From Actinomycetales bacterium Ga0077552 (GTDB lineage Bacteria; Actinomycetota; Actinomycetes; Actinomycetales; Microbacteriaceae), in contig LNFD01000166.1 of assembly GCA_001464255.1 (NCBI GenBank), positions 1-16,859 on the forward strand: 16,859 nt of DNA, written 5' to 3'. Below the pieces are notes generated by a model. It was not told where the DNA came from. It worked only from the letters and a program-made list of their open reading frames with translations, and did no database searches. The translations under genes were made by a program, and so were the position numbers. How positions within the stretch are numbered: the first letter of the stretch is position 1; each line of letters opens with the position of its first letter. Positions 7,643 to 14,153 of this stretch are shown here, piece by piece.

Positions 7643-8245
7643 TCAGGATGCGGCGGCGACGTGGTCGAGGAACCGCTCGTGCAGCCGGGTCTCCCCCGCG
7701 ACCTCCGGGTGGAAGGAGGTGCCGAGGAGGCGGCCCTGCTCGACCGCGACGATGCGGCCGTCGGCGAGCGAGGCGAGCACCTCGACCCCGGGCCCGACCT
7801 CGTCGACAACCGGTGCCCGGATGAAGACCGCGTGAACGGGCGCGTCGCCCAGCACGGGCATCGCGAGGTCGGTCTCGAACGAGTCGAGCTGGGTGCCGAA
7901 GGCGTTGCGGCGCACCGCGACATCGAGGCCGCCGAGGGTCTGCTGGCCCTCGATCGCATCGTGCACCCGATCGGCCATCATGATGAGCCCCGCGCACGTG
8001 CCGTACACCGGCATGCCCGCGGCGATGCGCTCGCGCAACGGCTCGCGCAGCCCGAACAGGCGGCTGAGCTTGTCCATGACGCTCGATTCGCCGCCGGGGA
8101 TCACGAGCCCGGCGACCTCGGCGAGCTGCGCGGGCGTGCGCACCTCGCGCACGTCGGCGCCCAGCGCACTCAGCACCGCGACGTGCTCGCGCACGTCGCC
8201 CTGCAGGGCGAAGACGCCGACGGGCGGAAGAGCCCTACCAGCCAC
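7643..8245 (-). CDS. pdxT: Pyridoxal 5'-phosphate synthase glutaminase subunit PdxT
   Basis: PdxT hydrolyses glutamine and channels ammonia to PdxS for de novo pyridoxal 5'-phosphate synthesis. The 200-residue class I glutaminase shows PGGESSVMDKL (50-60), the nucleophile Cys84 in YGTCAGLI, the conserved RNAFG (113-117), and the His179/Glu181 pair in FHPE. The triad is complete. The likely start is GTG at 8243-8245, overlapping the pdxS stop by 11 bases. The GVFALQGDV segment that opens all PdxT proteins begins ten residues later. The frame stays open further upstream, but that part lies inside pdxS and looks like shadow sequence. The ribosome binding site is weak, so coupling to pdxS is likely. 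Confidence 0.95.
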   Translation of the reverse strand: MAGRALPPVGVFALQGDVREHVAVLSALGADVREVRTPAQLAEVAGLVIPGGESSVMDKLSRLFGLREPLRERIAAGMPVYGTCAGLIMMADRVHDAIEGQQTLGGLDVAVRRNAFGTQLDSFETDLAMPVLGDAPVHAVFIRAPVVDEVGPGVEVLASLADGRIVAVEQGRLLGTSFHPEVAGETRLHERFLDHVAAAS

Positions 8246-9125
8246 GCTCGGCGAGGCGGTGCGGCGCAGGCAGGTCGGCGACGTTGATGCCGACCATCGC
8301 CTCGCCGAGACCGCGCGAGGCCTCGGCCACGATCGCCGGGTCGTTGTAGCCCGCGGTCGCCTTGACGATCGCCGCGGCGCGCGCCACGGGGTTGCCCGAC
8401 TTGAAGACGCCCGAACCGACGAACACGCCGTCGGCACCGAGCTGCATCATGAGCGCGGCGTCGGCGGGAGTCGCCACACCGCCGGCCGTGAAGAGCACGA
8501 CGGGGAGCTTGCCGGTCTGCGCGACCTCGGCGACGAGCTCGTAGGGCGCCTGCAGCTCCTTCGCCGCGACGTACCACTCGTCGGGGGTCTTGGCCGAGAG
8601 CGCGCGGATCTCGCCGAGGATCGTACGGATGTGCTTGGTCGCCTCGGAGACGTCGCCCGTGCCGGCCTCGCCCTTCGAGCGGATCATCGCCGCGCCCTCC
8701 GTGATGCGGCGCAGGGCCTCGCCGAGGTTGGTCGCGCCGCAGACGAACGGCACGGTGAAGGGCCACTTGTCGATGTGGTTGACGTAGTCGGCGGGGCTCA
8801 GCACCTCCGACTCGTCGATGTAGTCGACACCGAGCGACTGCAGCACCTGGGCCTCGACGAAGTGGCCGATGCGGGCCTTCGCCATGACGGGGATCGACAC
8901 CGTCGCGATGATCTCGTCGATGAGGTCGGGGTCGCTCATGCGGGCGACGCCGCCCTGCGCGCGGATGTCGGCGGGCACTCGCTCGAGCGCCATGACGGCG
9001 ACAGCGCCGGCGTCCTCCGCGATGCGCGCCTGCTCGGCGTTGATGACGTCCATGATGACGCCACCCTTCAGCATCTCGGCGAGGCCGCGCTTCACGCGGC
9101 TCGAACCGGTCTCGACAGTGCTCAT
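8235..9125 (-). CDS. pdxS: Pyridoxal 5'-phosphate synthase lyase subunit PdxS
   Basis: PdxS builds PLP from ribose 5-phosphate, glyceraldehyde 3-phosphate and ammonia supplied by PdxT, as a dodecameric TIM barrel. The 296 residues start RVKRGLAEMLKGGVIMDV, with Asp26 at the active site. The catalytic lysines are Lys83 in MAKARIGH and Lys151 in RSKGEAGTG, and the phosphate-binding FTAGGVATPADAALM and GSGVFKSGNP segments are present. The ATG at 9123-9125 is preceded by AAGGGA at about eight bases and gives the usual length. An in-frame upstream extension to 9392 exists but enters the divergent regulator gene and has no family similarity. It is the first gene of a pdxS-pdxT-membrane protein-yebC-ruv series. 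Confidence 0.97.
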   Translation of the reverse strand: MSTVETGSSRVKRGLAEMLKGGVIMDVINAEQARIAEDAGAVAVMALERVPADIRAQGGVARMSDPDLIDEIIATVSIPVMAKARIGHFVEAQVLQSLGVDYIDESEVLSPADYVNHIDKWPFTVPFVCGATNLGEALRRITEGAAMIRSKGEAGTGDVSEATKHIRTILGEIRALSAKTPDEWYVAAKELQAPYELVAEVAQTGKLPVVLFTAGGVATPADAALMMQLGADGVFVGSGVFKSGNPVARAAAIVKATAGYNDPAIVAEASRGLGEAMVGINVADLPAPHRLAERGW

Positions 9126-9249
9126 GAGGGAGTCCCTTCGGAGGAGGGCGCGCGCCCGCGCGCGGGTGTCTGGCCAGGTTGTAGCACTGGCATAGGCCAA
9201 AAGATAGCATGGCAGGGAACGTTCTTCCTGACCCACGATGGATCGAGAC
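9126..9249. promoter_or_regulatory. Divergent pdxS / ptsJ-like control region
   Basis: This intergenic region separates divergent B6 genes. For pdxS (minus strand) the best -10 is TACAAC at 9183-9178, just after an extended-type TGC, without a good -35. It would give a leader of about 45 bases. For the regulator (plus strand), TTGTAG at 9179-9184 with AGATAG/TAGCAT near 9202-9210 is a possible but poor promoter. Three related elements, reading CCT-N(0-2)-GCCA on the minus strand, lie at 9217-9209, 9196-9187 and 9178-9170. They are candidate operators for the MocR regulator, because this class often binds direct repeats in such regions. The pdxS leader also holds a pure G/C element (see the next entry). 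All site assignments are by eye. Confidence 0.5.
9146..9166. repeat. 21-bp G/C-only mirror element in the pdxS leader
   Basis: The 21 bases consist only of G and C and read identically forwards and backwards on one strand, centred on C9156. They comprise two 12-base self-complementary palindromes, 9146-9157 and 9155-9166, that share three C residues. In the pdxS transcript each can form a small GC hairpin (stem four, loop four), but not both at once. The CG-alternating runs could also favour left-handed DNA. The element lies between the likely pdxS start point and its ribosome binding site. A function is inferred only from this position. Confidence 0.5.
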
Positions 9250-10590
9250 ATGACGACGGAAATCACCGGCCGCTCGGCCGCCGAGATTGCGGCGAGCGTG
9301 CGCGAACTCATCGAACGAGGGTCGCTGCAGCCAGGCGATGCCCTGCCGTCCGTGCGCGCTCTCGCTGACGGGCTCGGCGTCAATCGCAACACTGCCGTCG
9401 CCGCCTACCGGCAGCTCACGCAGGCGGGCCTCGTCGTCACACGAGGACGCGGCGGAACGCGGGTCGCCGACCGCTCCCCCGTCGCTCAGGAAGGCTTCGC
9501 CCCCGACAGCGTTCTGCGCGACGTCGCGACCGGCAACCCCGACTCCGAGCTGATCCCCGACCCCTCGACCGCCCTCGCGGGAGTGGTGGGACACCGTGTG
9601 CTCTACGGCGAGCCCGTCATCGATCACGGTCTCGAGCGCTGGGCCGACGCGTGGATGCGCGCTGATCTCGCTCCCGCCGATCTGCGCCTCACCGTCACGA
9701 GCGGCGCCGCCGACGCCGTCGAGCGGCTGCTCGCGCAGGCGCTCGTGCGCGACGACGCGGTCGCCCTGGAAGACCCGTGCTTCCTCACGAGCATCCATAC
9801 GGTGCGTGTGGGCGGGTACCGCGCTGTCCCCGTTCCAGTCGACGAGGAAGGCATGACCGCGGCCGGGCTGCGCGCAGCGCTCGAGCAGGGCGTACGCGCC
9901 GTGGTCTCGACACCGCGCGCGCAGAACCCGACGGGGGTCAGCCTCTCCGAGCGACGCGCCCACGAGCTACGCGCCGTGCTCAGCGACCACCCCTACGTTC
10001 TCGTCATCGAGGACGACCACTTCTCGATGCTCTCGCGAGCACCGTTTCACTCTCTCATCGGGCCCGAGCACCGTCGCTGGGCGCTCGTGCGCTCGGTGTC
10101 GAAGTTCCTCGGCCCCGACATGTGCCTCGCCGTCACCGCCTCCGACCCCGACACCGGCGAGCGACTCGCGATGCGGCTGACGCCGGGCACGACCTGGGTC
10201 AGTCACCTGCTCCAGCGCCTCACGCTCGCCCTGGTCACCGATCCTGCGGTCGCCGAGGGCATCACCCGTGCGGGGGCGCACTATGCCGACCGCAATCGTG
10301 CGTTCGCCGAGCTGCTCACCGTGCACGGCGTGCCCACGACCGCCGGCGACGGCCTCAACCTGTGGGTGCCTCTGCCCGTACCGGCGCGCGAGGTCTCGGA
10401 GCGGCTCATGAGACGGGGCTGGCTCGCGCGCACCGGCGACGAGTTCTCGCTCGGAACCGTGCCCGCCTCGCATCGACTGCGGCTCACCGTGCACGACCTC
10501 GGCGATGCGGAGGCCGATCGCCTGGCGGCCGACATCGCGGCGGCCGTGGCGGCGGCCGGCGGCGAGCTGCGGCCGGCTCGAGTGCGATGA
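9250..10590 (+). CDS. ptsJ: MocR-family regulator of vitamin B6 genes, PtsJ-like
   Basis: This protein fuses an N-terminal GntR-type winged helix (about 8-75: LPSVRALADGLGVNRNTAVAAY, then a wing with GRGGTRV) to a class I aminotransferase-like domain. From memory it resembles enterobacterial PtsJ, the MocR regulator beside pdxK, including LRDVATGNPD, TSGAADAVERLL, ALEDPCFLTSI, PRAQNPTG, DDHF and SVSKFLGPD. The PLP-binding lysine should be Lys285; Asn226 and Asp255/256 match cofactor contacts. Where PtsJ and aminotransferases have Arg after SK-x4-P-x-x, this protein has Cys292. PLP probably acts as the sensed ligand, reporting B6 status at pdxST and/or pdxY. The ATG at 9250 fits the family N-terminus best; ATG 9238, four codons earlier, is possible. 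Both have weak ribosome binding sites. PdxR is the alternative name. Confidence 0.88.
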   Translation: MTTEITGRSAAEIAASVRELIERGSLQPGDALPSVRALADGLGVNRNTAVAAYRQLTQAGLVVTRGRGGTRVADRSPVAQEGFAPDSVLRDVATGNPDSELIPDPSTALAGVVGHRVLYGEPVIDHGLERWADAWMRADLAPADLRLTVTSGAADAVERLLAQALVRDDAVALEDPCFLTSIHTVRVGGYRAVPVPVDEEGMTAAGLRAALEQGVRAVVSTPRAQNPTGVSLSERRAHELRAVLSDHPYVLVIEDDHFSMLSRAPFHSLIGPEHRRWALVRSVSKFLGPDMCLAVTASDPDTGERLAMRLTPGTTWVSHLLQRLTLALVTDPAVAEGITRAGAHYADRNRAFAELLTVHGVPTTAGDGLNLWVPLPVPAREVSERLMRRGWLARTGDEFSLGTVPASHRLRLTVHDLGDAEADRLAADIAAAVAAAGGELRPARVR

Positions 10591-10597
10591 TCGAGAA

Positions 10598-11449
10598 GTG
10601 AAGGTCCTCTCGATCCAGTCCGCCGTCGCGTACGGCCACGTCGGCAACTCCGCGGCCGTCTTCCCCCTGCAGCGCATCGGCGTCGAGGTGATGCCGGTCT
10701 ACACGGTGAACTTCTCGAACCACACCGGCTACGGCGCGTGGCGCGGCCCGCTCATCAGCCCCGACGATGTGCGCGAGGTCATCACGGGCATCGAAGAGCG
10801 AGGCGCGTTCGGGTCGATCGACGTGATCCTCTCCGGCTACCAGGGCTCTGAGGGCATCGCCGACGTCATTCTCGACGCGGTCGCCGGCATCAAGCAGGCG
10901 AACCCGACCGCGATCTACGCGTGCGACCCGGTGATGGGCAACGCCACGAGCGGCTGCTTCGTCGCCCCCGCCATTCCGGTGCTGCTTCGTGAGCGCGTCG
11001 TGCCCGCTGCCGACCTCATCACGCCGAATCAGTTCGAGCTCGGCTACCTGACCGACACGGAACCCGACACGCTCGAGTCGACGCTCGAGTCGGTCGACCT
11101 CGCGCGCGCCATGGGCCCGCGCATCGTTCTCGTGACGAGCGTCGCGAGCCCTGACCGCGAGGAAGGCTCGCTCGAGATGCTGGCCGTCGACGACCACGGC
11201 GCCTGGATCGTCACGACGCCGCAGTTGCCGATGAAGGCGAACGGCTCGGGCGATGTCACCGCTGCGCTGTTCACCGCCCACTACCGCCGCACCGGAGATG
11301 CGGCCGACGCGCTCGCCCGCACCGCGTCGAGCGTCTTCGACCTGCTCACCGCCACCCTCGAGTCGGGCGAGCGCGAGCTGCAGCTCGTCGAGTCTCAGCA
11401 GGCCTACGCTCACCCGCGCATGCAGTTCTCGGTGCGCCAGGTGCGCTGA
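10598..11449 (+). CDS. pdxY: Pyridoxal kinase PdxY
   Basis: The enzyme phosphorylates pyridoxal to pyridoxal 5'-phosphate with ATP, the salvage route to PLP. The 283-residue ribokinase-fold protein carries the PdxY pattern: SAVAYGHVGNSAAVFP (8-23), NFSNHTGYG (38-46), LSGYQGS (78-84), CDPVMG (109-114) with Cys120 shortly after, ITPNQFEL (141-148), and KANGSGDVTAALF with catalytic Asp219. The match to E. coli PdxY (287 residues) is close throughout. The start is GTG at 10598-10600, seven bases after the regulator stop. An upstream in-frame ATG would run inside the regulator gene and add residues not found in the family. The pair should be cotranscribed, which supports the regulator's B6 role. 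It ends convergently with the HIT gene, ten bases apart. Confidence 0.94.
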   Translation: MKVLSIQSAVAYGHVGNSAAVFPLQRIGVEVMPVYTVNFSNHTGYGAWRGPLISPDDVREVITGIEERGAFGSIDVILSGYQGSEGIADVILDAVAGIKQANPTAIYACDPVMGNATSGCFVAPAIPVLLRERVVPAADLITPNQFELGYLTDTEPDTLESTLESVDLARAMGPRIVLVTSVASPDREEGSLEMLAVDDHGAWIVTTPQLPMKANGSGDVTAALFTAHYRRTGDAADALARTASSVFDLLTATLESGERELQLVESQQAYAHPRMQFSVRQVR

Positions 11450-11466
11450 ACCCGACTGGTCAGCGC
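11443..11466. terminator. Hairpin formed by facing stop codons of pdxY and the HIT gene
   Basis: GCGCTGA (11443-11449) is an exact inverted repeat of TCAGCGC (11460-11466), with a ten-base loop. An outer G-U pair (11442 with 11467) could extend it. The stem contains the last codon and stop of pdxY on one side and the stop of the HIT gene on the other. Both transcripts would fold the same hairpin, so it could serve as a bidirectional terminator or 3' end protector. There is no T-run, which lowers confidence in intrinsic termination. Confidence 0.4.
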
Positions 11467-12026
11467 GGCCAGGCCGCGGCGACCTCGTCGCGCACGTCGC
11501 CGAGCAGCCTCGGTACGGCCTTCGTGCCGGCCACGATGGGGAAGAAGTTCGAGTCGAGCGCCCACCGCGGCACGATGTGCTGGTGCAGGTGCGCGGCGAT
11601 GCCGGCGCCCGCGATGCGACCCTGGTTCATGCCGATGTTGAAGCCCTGGCAGCCGGAGGTCGCGGTGAGCACGCGCATCGCCGTCTGCGTCAGGGCGCCG
11701 ATCTCGGCGACCTCCTGGGGGCTCGCCTCGTCGTACTGCGCGATGTGCCGGTAGGGGCACACGAGCAGGTGCCCGCTGTTGTAGGGGTAGAGGTTCAGCA
11801 GCACGTAGGCGTGCTCGCCGCGCGCGACGATGAGCGCCTGCTCATCGTCGAGCTCGGGTGCGCGGCAGAACGGGCAGGCGTCGTCGTCGGGCTGCTGGCC
11901 GTTCTCGATGTAGACGAGGCGGTGGGGCGTCCAGAGCCGCTGGAAGGCGTCCGGAACCGCCGCGAACCCGGCCGCGCTCTCCGCCGGCACGCCGTCGAGA
12001 CCGGCCCGGGCATCCTGATCGGTCAT
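11460..12026 (-). CDS. HIT-family protein, probable Ap4A phosphorylase
   Basis: The 188-residue protein belongs to the histidine-triad superfamily of nucleotide hydrolases and transferases. It contains HLHQHIVPRW with the HxHxH triad at His146/148/150; His148 is the expected nucleophile. Other typical parts are CPFC (51-54), LNLYPYNSGHLLVCPYRH (78-94) and FNIGMNQG (129-136). This architecture and its place after thrS match M. tuberculosis Rv2613c, described as a diadenosine tetraphosphate phosphorylase. Cleavage of Ap4A beside a tRNA synthetase, a source of Ap4A, is a sensible pairing. The ATG at 12024-12026 lies nine bases after the thrS stop with a weak GAG site. The exact substrate is inferred from the relative, not seen. 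Confidence 0.9.
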   Translation of the reverse strand: MTDQDARAGLDGVPAESAAGFAAVPDAFQRLWTPHRLVYIENGQQPDDDACPFCRAPELDDEQALIVARGEHAYVLLNLYPYNSGHLLVCPYRHIAQYDEASPQEVAEIGALTQTAMRVLTATSGCQGFNIGMNQGRIAGAGIAAHLHQHIVPRWALDSNFFPIVAGTKAVPRLLGDVRDEVAAAWPR

Positions 12027-12035
12027 GGATGCTCG

Positions 12036-14057
12036 CTACAGCTCGGCGGAGCGCGTCGAGATCGCCGTGGTGATGCGGGCGATCGCCTCCTCGACGGGCA
12101 CGCCGTTGACCTGCGAGCCGTCGCGGAACCGGAAGCTCACCGCGCCGTTGGCGACGTCGTCGGCGCCCGCGATCAGCAGGTAGGGCACCTTGCCGGTCGT
12201 GTGGGTGCGGATCTTCTTCTGCATGCGGTCATCGCTGCGGTCGACGTGCGCGCGCACCCCGGCCCCGCGCAGCGTCGCGATGACGCCCTCGAGGTACTCG
12301 GCGTAGTCCTCGGCGACGGGGATGCCGACGACCTGCTCGGGCGCGAGCCAGGCCGGGAACGCGCCCGCGTAGTGCTCGAGCAGGATCGCGAAGAAGCGCT
12401 CGATCGAGCCCAGCAGGGCGCGGTGGATCATGATCGGCTGCTGTCGCGTGCCGTCCGAGGCCGTGTACTCGAGCTCGAAGCGCTCGGGCTGGTTGAAGTC
12501 GAGCTGCACGGTCGAGAGCTGCCACGTGCGCCCGATCGCATCGCGCGCCTGCACCGAGATCTTGGGCCCGTAGAAGGCGGCCCCACCCGGGTCGGGCACG
12601 AGCTCGAGGCCCGAGTCGACGGCGACCTCGCGCAACGTCTCGGTCGCCTCAAGCCAGAGCTCGTCGCTGCCGAACGACTTCTCGGGGTTGCGGGTCGAGA
12701 GCTCGAGGTAGAAGTCGTCGAGGCCGTACCCGCGCAGCGTCTCCAGAACGAACTGCAGCTGGCTCGCGACCTCGGCCTTCACCTGGTCGGGCGTCACGTA
12801 GATGTGCGCGTCGTCCTGCGTCAGCCCGCGCACGCGCGTCAGGCCCGAGAGGGTGCCGCTCTTCTCGTAGCGGTAGACCGTGCCGAACTCGGCCAGGCGC
12901 AGCGGAAGCTCGCGGTACGACCGCCCGCGGGCCCGGAAGATCAGGTTGTGGAACGGGCAGTTCATGGGCTTGAGGTAGTAGTTCTGGCCCTGCTTGGTGA
13001 CGTTCCCGTCGGCGTCGCGCTCCTCATCGAGGTGCATGGCCGGGAACATGCCCTCCTCGTACCACTGCAAGTGGCCGCTCGTCTCGAAGAGCTGGCCCTT
13101 CGTGATGTGCGGCGAGTAGACGAGCTCGTAGCCGTTCGCGAGCAGGCGCTCGCGCATGAAGTTCTCGATCTCGGCGCGCACGATGCCGCCCTTGGGGTGG
13201 AAGACCGCGAGGCCGCTCCCGATCTCGTCGGGGAAGCTGAAGAGGTCGAGCTCGACGCCGAGCTTGCGGTGGTCGCGCTTGGCGGCCTCCTCGAGGCGGC
13301 CGAGGTGCTCGCGCAGGGCATCCTTCGACGGCCACGCCGTGCCGTAGATGCGCTGCAGCTGCGGGTTCTTCTCGCTGCCGCGCCAGTAGGCGGCGGCCAC
13401 GCGCGTGAGCGACCAGCCGCTGCCGATCATCCGCGTGTTCGGCAGGTGGGGGCCGCGGCATAGGTCCTTCCAGTAGACCTCGCCCGTCTTACCGTCGACG
13501 TTGTCGTAGATCGTCAGCTCTCCGCCGCCGACCTCGACGCTCTCGCCGTCGGCGCCCTCGGCCGCCGCCCCCTTGAGGCCGATGAGCTCGAGCTTGTACG
13601 GCTCGGCCGCGAGCTCTGCCCGTGCCTCCTCCTCGGTCACGACGCGGCGCACGAAGCGCTGGCCCTGCCGGATGATGCGGTCCATCGCCTTGCTGAGGGC
13701 CGAGAAGTCGTCGGTCGTGAACGCCGTCGCGACGTCGAAGTCGTAGTAGAACCCGTCGGTGATGGGCGGGCCGATGCCGAGCTTCGCCTCGGGGTTGATC
13801 GACTGCACCGCCTGCGCGAGCACGTGCGCAGTCGAGTGGCGCAGGATGGCGAGGCCGTCGGGCGAGTCGATCGTCACGGGCTCGGCCCGATCGCCGGGCT
13901 GCAGGCGGTGCGCGAGATCGCGTAGCTCGCCGCCCACTCGCATCGCCACGACCGAGCGGTCGGTGAAGATGCCGAAGCCGTCGGTCGCCACCGTCACCTC
14001 GACGGCCTCGAGGGCGGTCGAGCGGGCGGCGTTCTCGGGCGCGACGGGGTCGGACAC
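12036..14057 (-). CDS. thrS: Threonine--tRNA ligase
   Basis: ThrRS charges tRNA-Thr with threonine in the cytoplasm and hydrolyses mischarged Ser-tRNA-Thr. The 673 residues cover all domains: a divergent TGS-like region (about 16-65), the editing domain with HSTAH (74-78) and CRGPH (Cys200/His204), and the class II catalytic core. The core zinc ligands are Cys367 in MNCPFH, His418 in DDAHIY and His545 in MIHRALLG. Motif 2 (TRVRGLTQDDAH, 407-418), motif 3 (GSIERFFAILLEH, 550-562) and the C-terminal anticodon-binding domain are also present. The GTG at 14055-14057 has GGAG at about seven bases. The gene is intact and of normal length. It is followed by the HIT gene in what is probably one transcript. 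No T-box leader is visible in the short upstream gap. Confidence 0.97.
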   Translation of the reverse strand: MSDPVAPENAARSTALEAVEVTVATDGFGIFTDRSVVAMRVGGELRDLAHRLQPGDRAEPVTIDSPDGLAILRHSTAHVLAQAVQSINPEAKLGIGPPITDGFYYDFDVATAFTTDDFSALSKAMDRIIRQGQRFVRRVVTEEEARAELAAEPYKLELIGLKGAAAEGADGESVEVGGGELTIYDNVDGKTGEVYWKDLCRGPHLPNTRMIGSGWSLTRVAAAYWRGSEKNPQLQRIYGTAWPSKDALREHLGRLEEAAKRDHRKLGVELDLFSFPDEIGSGLAVFHPKGGIVRAEIENFMRERLLANGYELVYSPHITKGQLFETSGHLQWYEEGMFPAMHLDEERDADGNVTKQGQNYYLKPMNCPFHNLIFRARGRSYRELPLRLAEFGTVYRYEKSGTLSGLTRVRGLTQDDAHIYVTPDQVKAEVASQLQFVLETLRGYGLDDFYLELSTRNPEKSFGSDELWLEATETLREVAVDSGLELVPDPGGAAFYGPKISVQARDAIGRTWQLSTVQLDFNQPERFELEYTASDGTRQQPIMIHRALLGSIERFFAILLEHYAGAFPAWLAPEQVVGIPVAEDYAEYLEGVIATLRGAGVRAHVDRSDDRMQKKIRTHTTGKVPYLLIAGADDVANGAVSFRFRDGSQVNGVPVEEAIARITTAISTRSAEL

Positions 14058-14135
14058 GCGGGCTCCAGTTCAGGATCGACAGCGCGGAATGAGCGCTGGG
14101 CGGATGGCGGTGTCAACTCTACCGGCGCGCATCGA
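14058..14135 (-). promoter_or_regulatory. Probable thrS promoter
   Basis: A perfect -35 hexamer TTGACA reads on the minus strand at 14116-14111. The -10 expected 17-18 bases on (CTCATT/TCATTC near 14094-14088) is poor. An inverted repeat AGCGC (14081-14085) with GCGCT (14093-14097), seven-base spacer, overlaps this -10 region and could be an operator or chance. The leader would be about 25-30 bases. This separates thrS-HIT from the upstream membrane-protein gene. Confidence 0.4.
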
Positions 14136-14152
14136 CGGCCCCGCCCGGGCCG
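14136..14152 (-). terminator. Possible GC-rich terminator after the membrane-protein gene
   Basis: CGGCCC (14136-14141) pairs perfectly with GGGCCG (14147-14152) around a five-base loop. The hairpin follows the stop codon of the minus-strand membrane-protein gene (14154-14156) by one base and precedes the thrS -35. No T-run follows. Such GC-only hairpins are common 3' ends in high-G+C Actinobacteria, but termination is inferred. Confidence 0.35.
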
Positions 14153-14153
14153 A

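Noticed and set aside
8246..8437. N-terminal extension of PdxT inside pdxS
   Set aside because: The extra 64 codons are Arg/Ser-rich shadow sequence and do not match the family. GTG 8245 gives the usual length.
9126..9392. N-terminal extension of PdxS to an upstream ATG
   Set aside because: It would read antisense through the regulator start. PdxS proteins begin near the ATG at 9125, which has a good ribosome binding site.
8170..9963. Minus-strand 597-codon open frame across pdxS and part of the regulator gene
   Set aside because: It is out of frame with pdxS and antisense to ptsJ; both of those have complete family motifs.
14058..14153. T-box or other riboswitch leader for thrS
   Set aside because: The gap is under 100 bases and lacks a T-box sequence, a threonine specifier loop or an intrinsic terminator with a T-run.
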